Shown piece after piece: positions 59,205-64,000 of a stretch of DNA of 64,000 bases; position 1 is the stretch's first letter, and the number at the start of each line of letters is the position of its first letter. Under the pieces are notes generated by a model, which saw nothing but the letters and a program-made list of their open reading frames with translations, ran no database searches and was not told where the DNA came from. The translations under genes were made by a program, and so were the position numbers. This DNA comes from JAALLB01 sp051009575 (GTDB lineage: Bacteria > Pseudomonadota > Alphaproteobacteria > Rhizobiales > Rhizobiaceae): positions 1 through 64,000 of the forward strand of contig JBPCWL010000110.1 of NCBI GenBank assembly GCA_051009575.1. The letters are read 5' to 3'.

Positions 59205-60578
59205 CTAGAAGGCATACTCCTCAAAAACCTTGAGAATGTCCTGATTCCATTCGCCATTGTATTTTTCCAGCATTTCTTCCGCTGGTGTTTTCCCGGAACC
59301 AACCACATCCTCAAGCGGTGCCAGGAAGGCGGTCTCATCCAGACCATCCGCGTTTTGATTGTTTCTCGCAATCAGACCAGAACGTGAAACTTCAAGGATT
59401 TCCTTGGCAAAATGCAGCAATGGTTTTCCTTCAATTTCAGCGTTGAGACCATTTTTGGGAACCGAGTTGCGTAATTCTCCGACCATATAGGGTGTCCAGG
59501 CCGCAGTGATCTTTTCAGCTTCCTCCAAAGCATTTTCATCATAAAGCAGGCCGACCCAAAAAGCAGGCAATGCACAAATCCGTTGCCAGGGTCCGCCGTC
59601 CGCGCCGCGCATTTCAAGAAACCGCTTGAGACGCACGTCCGGAAACAGCGTGCTCATATGATTTCCCCAGTCTCCCATATTTGCCCGCCAATCCTCGATC
59701 TCACCCTTGAGGGCACCATTGAGAAACTGGCGGAAAGTGATGTGGGTGCAATCAAGGTATTTGCCGTCACGGATGATAAAATACATCGGAATATCCATCG
59801 CCCAATCGGAATATTTCTGGAATCCGAAATCCTCCTCCAGCATGAACGGATGATATCCTCCCCGCTGGTTGTCAACATCTCGCCAGATGTCACTGCGCCA
59901 GGAAAGCATTCCATTCGGCTTTCCCTCGGTAAAAGGCGAATTTGCAAAAAGTGCTGATGCCATGGATTGGAGTTTCAGGGATACCTGAAGTTTGCGGATC
60001 ATGTCTGTTTCATCCGCAAAATCCAGATTGACCTGGATAGTGGTAGTTCTGAACATCATGTCATGCCCCTGGCTACCTACCTTGGGCATGTAGTTTTTCA
60101 TGATGTTATATCTGCTTTTGGGCATCATCGGCGTTTCGTCAAATGTCCAGAGTGGAGAGGCGCCGACACCAAGGAACCCTATTCCAAGATCAGCGCCAAT
60201 TTTCTTGACCTGCGCCAGATGCTGATTGGATTCCCTGCATGTTTCATGAATGGTTTCCAAGGGTGCACCGGAAAGCTCAAACTGCCCTCCTGGTTCAAGC
60301 GAAATGGCTCCGCCTTCAACCGGATTGTAGAGCCCGATTATGTTTCCGGCATCCTTAATTGGTTCCCAATGCGTCTCCGACTGCAGTGCTTCAAGGATAG
60401 CTTTGATGCCATTGTCGCCTTCATAGGGAACCGGTTTGAACGACTTGATACAGTAACCGAATTTTTCGTGCTCAGTCCCGATACGCCATTCATCCTTGGG
60501 CTTGCAGCCTTCGGACAGCCAACCCACAAGTTGTTCATTGTTTTCAATCGGTTGATTGTCAGTTGTATCGCGGGCCAT
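59205..60578 (-). CDS. gshA: Glutamate-cysteine ligase (plant/alphaproteobacterial type)
   Basis: A 457-aa GCS2-family ligase of normal length. Motifs include WRIGTEHEKFGY, GGAISLEPGGQFELSGAP, FRTTTIQVNLDF and GKYLDCTHITFRQF, as in plant and rhizobial enzymes. It makes gamma-glutamylcysteine, the first step to glutathione, which is used by the GST encoded in the beta-oxidation operon. Its ribosome-binding site is weak. No gshB is present in the window. Confidence 0.96.
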   Translation of the reverse strand: MARDTTDNQPIENNEQLVGWLSEGCKPKDEWRIGTEHEKFGYCIKSFKPVPYEGDNGIKAILEALQSETHWEPIKDAGNIIGLYNPVEGGAISLEPGGQFELSGAPLETIHETCRESNQHLAQVKKIGADLGIGFLGVGASPLWTFDETPMMPKSRYNIMKNYMPKVGSQGHDMMFRTTTIQVNLDFADETDMIRKLQVSLKLQSMASALFANSPFTEGKPNGMLSWRSDIWRDVDNQRGGYHPFMLEEDFGFQKYSDWAMDIPMYFIIRDGKYLDCTHITFRQFLNGALKGEIEDWRANMGDWGNHMSTLFPDVRLKRFLEMRGADGGPWQRICALPAFWVGLLYDENALEEAEKITAAWTPYMVGELRNSVPKNGLNAEIEGKPLLHFAKEILEVSRSGLIARNNQNADGLDETAFLAPLEDVVGSGKTPAEEMLEKYNGEWNQDILKVFEEYAF

Positions 60579-60684
60579 CAGGGAGAATCCAGAAAAGTGT
60601 TTTTGTAGTCTGGATTGGTAACCAGAACGAACCTACATAATCAAGCACTTGTTGATAAACTGCTGTTTACCTGGTCTCTGGCCG

Positions 60685-61422
60685 TTACCAATCTCCGTAC
60701 TTTGCCTGGACCAAAGCCAATGCAGCAACACCGGCGGTATCCGCACGCAATATTCTCGGTCCGAGCCGTAACAGCCGAACATTTGACCAGCTTCGGACAA
60801 GTTTCCGCTCTTGCGGGCTGAACCCGCCTTCCGGACCAATCAGGACTGCCAAATTGTTTGCGCTGTTGTTTACCTTCATGTTGATGTCGGTTACCGCGGG
60901 TGCCTCCTCATCACAAAAAAACAGATCTGTCCCTTGGCCAAGGGTTTCGGCCAGATCAGCGAGGTTCACAGGGTTCCGGATTTCGGGAAGCGTAATGATT
61001 CCGCACTGTTCCGCTGCTTCTATGGCATTTGCAATGATGCGTTTGTGATTGATTGACCTGACCTGGGTATGTTCGGTTATTACCGGCTGGAGATTTCCCA
61101 CTCCCATCTCGACTGCCTTCTGGACCATGTAGTCAAGCCGCGCCTGTTTCAATGGAGCAAAACAATATGAAAGAGATGGTCGGTCAGGTTGGTCGCGTAG
61201 TTTGTCAATCGGTTTCAGTTTGCATTTCTTGCGTCCGAGTGTTTGAATCTCTGCCCGCCATTCACCATCCCGCCCGTTGAACAGTAGGACGTGAGACCCG
61301 TCTGACAGACGCATTACATTTAGCAGATAGTTTGCTTGATCTCGGGTTGCTTCGAATGTGCTTCCGGCTTTCAGGTCGGCTTCCACATGTACCCGCTGGG
61401 ATTTGAAATCACGAATTGCCAT
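60685..61422 (-). CDS. rsmE: 16S rRNA (uracil-1498-N3)-methyltransferase
   Basis: A 245-aa SPOUT methyltransferase. The N-terminal PUA-like domain (about 1-70) precedes the trefoil knot with LIGPEGGFSPQE and LRLGPRILRADTA, which bind SAM. It methylates U1498 of 16S rRNA. It ends about 107 bp from the gshA start and begins 15 bp after the unknown CxxC-protein gene, so the latter two may be cotranscribed. Confidence 0.95.
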   Translation of the reverse strand: MAIRDFKSQRVHVEADLKAGSTFEATRDQANYLLNVMRLSDGSHVLLFNGRDGEWRAEIQTLGRKKCKLKPIDKLRDQPDRPSLSYCFAPLKQARLDYMVQKAVEMGVGNLQPVITEHTQVRSINHKRIIANAIEAAEQCGIITLPEIRNPVNLADLAETLGQGTDLFFCDEEAPAVTDINMKVNNSANNLAVLIGPEGGFSPQERKLVRSWSNVRLLRLGPRILRADTAGVAALALVQAKYGDW

Positions 61423-61437
61423 GGATTATCCGATACA

Positions 61438-62046
61438 TCATCCAATGCTTGTGTGCCATACCGGCTGGTAGCCGTTTTTGAGCACCGCAACGATCGATGG
61501 TGGGGTAAGTAGATATGCTTCTCCAATGGTGTCCCGGTGGGCTTCATAACCAAACCCGGTCCATCTGTAGAAGTTCTTCCGGTAAACAACAAAAGGGTTT
61601 GAGCCGCTTTTGATCATGGTTCCATCGGGAAGCACTGATAAATCTTTCAAGGATTGCGGTAAAAAATTACAGGTCCTTTCCTGATGCAATTGGTGGTCCA
61701 TTCCATCGGCCACACTGCCAGCGATTGTTCCGTGAGATTGTTGCCACACTTGTGCAAACCGGGTTGCCTCCTGTCTGCGGCATTCAAAACAAGGCCTGTG
61801 ACCTGCAGCAAGGGCGGAAACTTCATCCAGGAAAAATAACTCGGTGTAACTCTTCCCCATTACCACGCGTTGTCGGTTTTTGAATTCGGTGACACAAATT
61901 ATCCATCGCTTCGAGGCCCAGCTTCGCCGGAGAAGTTTTTTGGTGTCGGGATCATGAATGCGGCCGCCGCGGTTTCCCATAAATGTGCCGCGCCAGGGTT
62001 CTGCAACAATTTGACCGTCGGGATTTACACGATTTTGTAAAGGCAA
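61438..62046 (-). CDS. Conserved-looking protein of unknown function with a CxxC motif
   Basis: A 202-aa soluble protein that I cannot assign. Visible features are RGTFMGNRGGRIHD near the N-terminus, VTEFKNRQRVVMGKSYTELFFLDE in the middle and GHRPCFECRRQEA, whose CxxC could bind zinc. Tyr, Trp and Arg are frequent in the C-terminal part. The start is TTG 62046, 3 bp past the LysR stop; an internal ATG at 61980 is less likely because the RGTFMGNRGG region would be cut. It sits in one transcript with the LysR and rsmE genes. Confidence 0.75.
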   Translation of the reverse strand: MPLQNRVNPDGQIVAEPWRGTFMGNRGGRIHDPDTKKLLRRSWASKRWIICVTEFKNRQRVVMGKSYTELFFLDEVSALAAGHRPCFECRRQEATRFAQVWQQSHGTIAGSVADGMDHQLHQERTCNFLPQSLKDLSVLPDGTMIKSGSNPFVVYRKNFYRWTGFGYEAHRDTIGEAYLLTPPSIVAVLKNGYQPVWHTSIG

Positions 62047-62049
62047 GGA

Positions 62050-63015
62050 TTACACGGCCTTGCGTTGTGTCGTAAGTTCTTCCCGATCCATTTTTTCTTG
62101 CCGGCCGGATACTTCAATGTCTTTATCCCAATAAGGGGTAGGACCGAACAGTTCAGCGAAATAATCTATGAACAGGCGAACTTTGGCCGGAAGAAAGCTG
62201 CGGCTTGGATAAACCGCATAAATTCCGAGCCCTTTGCTGCTTGAGTAGCTGTGCAGTATCCGTTGAAGCTCTCCGGATTCCAATTCCTCACTAATGTCCC
62301 AAGTTGAGCGAAGCGCAATTCCCAGCCCGGCAATCACGGTCTCGCGGACTACTTCGCTGGAATTGGTCTGAAGTGTTGAAATAGGCCGATAGACAATGGA
62401 TCCTTCATCACCCTCAAGCCGCCACGGGCCGGAATTGTGAGGGGCAATAAGTGCGAAATGATCCAGGTCTTCCAGAGATTTTGGCGCGCCGTTCCTTTCA
62501 AGATACTTCGGGCTGGCGCACAAAACACGCTTAACCGGTGCAAGCTTTCTCGCAACCAGCGTGGAATCGGGAAGTTCCCCGATCCTTATTGCCAGATCAA
62601 ATCCACCGGAAATAATGTCCACAAACGTGTCCGATAGTTCGAGATTGATTTTCAGTTCAGGATTTGCCCTCATAAATTTTACAAGATGGGGCGCGATATG
62701 CAGGCGACCGAAGGAAGTTGGTGCTGAGATTTTCAACAACCCTCTTGCAAGCGAACTGCGTCTTGCAACAAACGCTTCCGCTTCTTCAAGGCCTGCAAGA
62801 ATTGCCAGGACACGCTCATAAAAACCCTGACCGGATTCAGTCATTGAAATTTGGCGCGTGGTCCGGTTAAGAAGCCTCGTTCCCAACCGTTCTTCCAATC
62901 GTTGCAACCGCTTGGAAACGACGGCGGGTGACAAACCCATTTCCCGGGCTGCTGCGGACATGCTTCCCAAGGCTACGACTTTGGAAAAAACTTCCAGATC
63001 ATCAAACTGGCTCAT
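62050..63015 (-). CDS. LysR-family transcriptional regulator (CrgA/DmlR-like)
   Basis: A 321-aa protein. The HTH (about 1-60, SMSAAAREMGLSPAVVSKRLQRLE) is of the group with RTTRQISMTESGQGFYERV, and the effector domain (about 90-300) includes GFDLAIRIGELPDSTLVARKL. Such regulators control varied catabolic or stress genes, often divergent ones. Here the neighbours are on the same strand, so the target is unclear. It has a weak ribosome-binding site. Confidence 0.9.
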   Translation of the reverse strand: MSQFDDLEVFSKVVALGSMSAAAREMGLSPAVVSKRLQRLEERLGTRLLNRTTRQISMTESGQGFYERVLAILAGLEEAEAFVARRSSLARGLLKISAPTSFGRLHIAPHLVKFMRANPELKINLELSDTFVDIISGGFDLAIRIGELPDSTLVARKLAPVKRVLCASPKYLERNGAPKSLEDLDHFALIAPHNSGPWRLEGDEGSIVYRPISTLQTNSSEVVRETVIAGLGIALRSTWDISEELESGELQRILHSYSSSKGLGIYAVYPSRSFLPAKVRLFIDYFAELFGPTPYWDKDIEVSGRQEKMDREELTTQRKAV

Positions 63016-63055
63016 GGCTTCAGATTATACGATCAAACAGGATCACACAAAACAA

Positions 63056-63083
63056 AAAACCCGCCTTCTGGGAGGCGGGTTTT
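63056..63083 (-). terminator. Terminator of the L,D-transpeptidase gene
   Basis: The arms AAAACCCGCCT and AGGCGGGTTTT are perfect 11-mers with a 6-nt loop. On the minus strand they are followed by TTTTTTG and more T, 20 bp past the transpeptidase stop. On the plus strand the T-run is only four long. Confidence 0.8.
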
Positions 63084-63102
63084 CCTGAAATAGGTAGTGA
63101 AA

Positions 63103-63804
63103 TCAGCTTTGGCCGAACAATGTGGAAAACGGATTAAGGTTCTCGCGAATAACCTTCGTACCGCTTTCTCCAGGTCCGATGACAACAACCTCAGACCCAA
63201 GTTTTACCCGTTCATACAGATGTTCCACGTCAGAATTCAACAGCCGGATACAACCGGATGAAAGGTTAAGGCCTATCGACCATGGTTGGTTGGTTCCATG
63301 AATGCGGTAGAGCGTGTCGCGATTGCCCTGGTAAAGGTAAAGTGCACGTGCGCCCAGAGGATTGTCGATACCGCCAGGCTGAGTGATTGGCAAAATGATA
63401 CCCTTCTTGCGCTCCCGTGCCCGCATCTCTGCAGGAGGTGTCCAGGATGGCCACTCCGCCTTGCGGCGGATTACGGCATTACCATTCCAGGCAAAACCTT
63501 CACGTCCTACGCCCACCCCGTATCGTACGGCTTTTTTGTTCGAGGTAACGTGGTAGAGAAACTTCCTGTCCGTATCAATGACAATCGTTCCCGGCTTCAA
63601 TTTGGTGCTGACGCTTATGTTGCGCCGCTTGTATTTGTTTGGTACCCGCCGGTCCGTGCGTATGACGTTTGGATCATATTCCACCCAGCGGCGTTCGGTA
63701 TAGTTGTATACGCGTTCAGCCGATGCACGGCCGGCAATTCCCATCGTTGCTGCCGCGACTGTACTCCCAGCGAGTAATGATAAAGCTTTTCGCCTTGTAA
63801 TCAT
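63103..63804 (-). CDS. L,D-transpeptidase (ErfK/YbiS family)
   Basis: A 233-aa exported protein. The N-terminus MITRRKALSLLAG has a twin-Arg pair and a hydrophobic stretch (about residues 8-29), so Tat export is possible. The YkuD domain (about 70-215) carries His169 in RIHGTNQPW and Cys185 in LSSGCIRLLN, the catalytic pair. It forms 3-3 peptidoglycan cross-links or attaches proteins to the wall in the periplasm, typical of Hyphomicrobiales. Confidence 0.93.
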   Translation of the reverse strand: MITRRKALSLLAGSTVAAATMGIAGRASAERVYNYTERRWVEYDPNVIRTDRRVPNKYKRRNISVSTKLKPGTIVIDTDRKFLYHVTSNKKAVRYGVGVGREGFAWNGNAVIRRKAEWPSWTPPAEMRARERKKGIILPITQPGGIDNPLGARALYLYQGNRDTLYRIHGTNQPWSIGLNLSSGCIRLLNSDVEHLYERVKLGSEVVVIGPGESGTKVIRENLNPFSTLFGQS

Positions 63805-64000
63805 GTCTTAATCCCGATTTAGTTGTTTAGGTTGCCCTAACCTTAGGTAATCTTATTTTCAGGCCTCCGAAATTGCAAGCATCCTACGGTTGAGATTTTC
63901 TGTGCAGGCCCGATTCTGGGGGCATGATACAGGATTCACATAAAAAGTCCGGGCATTGGGCCAGGATTTCTGACTGTTGAGAATTTATTTTGGTTTTTTG
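63805..64000. other. Right-edge intergenic stretch
   Basis: The last 196 bp hold the promoter side of the L,D-transpeptidase gene and no complete gene. Only very short open frames occur on either strand. Confidence 0.4.

Noticed and set aside
59967..60608. Plus-strand 213-codon frame
   Set aside because: Antisense to gshA, which has strong family motifs across the same bases.
1..64000. CRISPR array, IS elements, tRNA or rRNA genes
   Set aside because: No regularly spaced repeats, transposase-like proteins or recognisable stable RNA genes were seen on reading the window.

Overview
The window looks like a chromosomal segment of an alphaproteobacterium, most likely of the Hyphomicrobiales (Rhizobiales). 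The evidence is the plant-type GshA, a PodJ-like polarity protein with Sel1 repeats, a TIGR02186/TauE pair, a PilZ-like protein, ligase-associated Lhr and PdeM, and small alphaproteobacterial DUF proteins. I cannot name a genus. G+C appears to be near 45-50% over most of the window. Sampled lines fall to about 40% across phnDCEE and rise to about 55-60% in the adjoining sulfatase gene. No rRNA, tRNA, CRISPR array, insertion sequence or phage gene was recognised.

Layout. (1) 1-790: left-edge fragment of a secreted protein of unknown function. (2) 1.2-8.7 kb: LysR regulator divergent from an iron-dependent alcohol dehydrogenase, a PhnD/PhnC/PhnE/PhnE phosphonate-type ABC importer and a formylglycine-type sulfatase. 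This is the most unusual cluster and the best candidate for an undescribed catabolic system. (3) 8.7-10.0 kb: self-cleaving S24 repressor with a perfect inverted repeat in front of it, followed by a membrane-anchored SNase-fold protein that has lost its catalytic residues. (4) 10.1-14.4 kb: methyltransferase, SDR oxidoreductase, M3 peptidase and 1-Cys peroxiredoxin. (5) 14.5-22.6 kb: fatty-acid beta-oxidation operon (two acyl-CoA dehydrogenases, DUF1330, GST, thiolase, FadB-type bifunctional enzyme) beside a MerR regulator and a perfect 14-bp palindrome. (6) 22.8-29.5 kb: PodJ-like giant protein, DUF805, a secreted alpha/beta-hydrolase-like protein, and TauE with its TIGR02186 partner. (7) 29.6-35.3 kb: PdeM and Lhr-type helicase without their usual ligase and nuclease partners, RNase T2, DUF6460, MATE exporter. 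(8) 35.3-44.1 kb: PyrD, DUF952, esterase, sodium/solute symporter and its DUF4212 partner, divergent from a LuxR-type response regulator, with a transporter-fused hybrid kinase. This resembles the CrbS/CrbR (MxtR/ErdR) acetate-switch system. (9) 44.3-54.8 kb: MscL, a type I secretion ABC/adaptor pair running directly into an M20 deacetylase, then a complete Dpp-type peptide ABC transporter. (10) 54.8-63.8 kb: XseA, an ABC exporter, a degenerate PilZ protein, GshA, RsmE, an unknown CxxC protein, a LysR regulator and an L,D-transpeptidase.

How the parts fit together: much of the window concerns scavenging organic carbon (fatty acids, small carboxylates, peptides, phosphonate- or sulfate-ester-like compounds), together with redox defence (peroxiredoxin, GshA, GST) and envelope or cell-pole functions. 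Hairpins after phnD and dppA, each just behind the binding-protein gene, suggest binding-protein mRNA is kept in excess over permease mRNA. All family assignments come from reading motifs by eye, without database searches.
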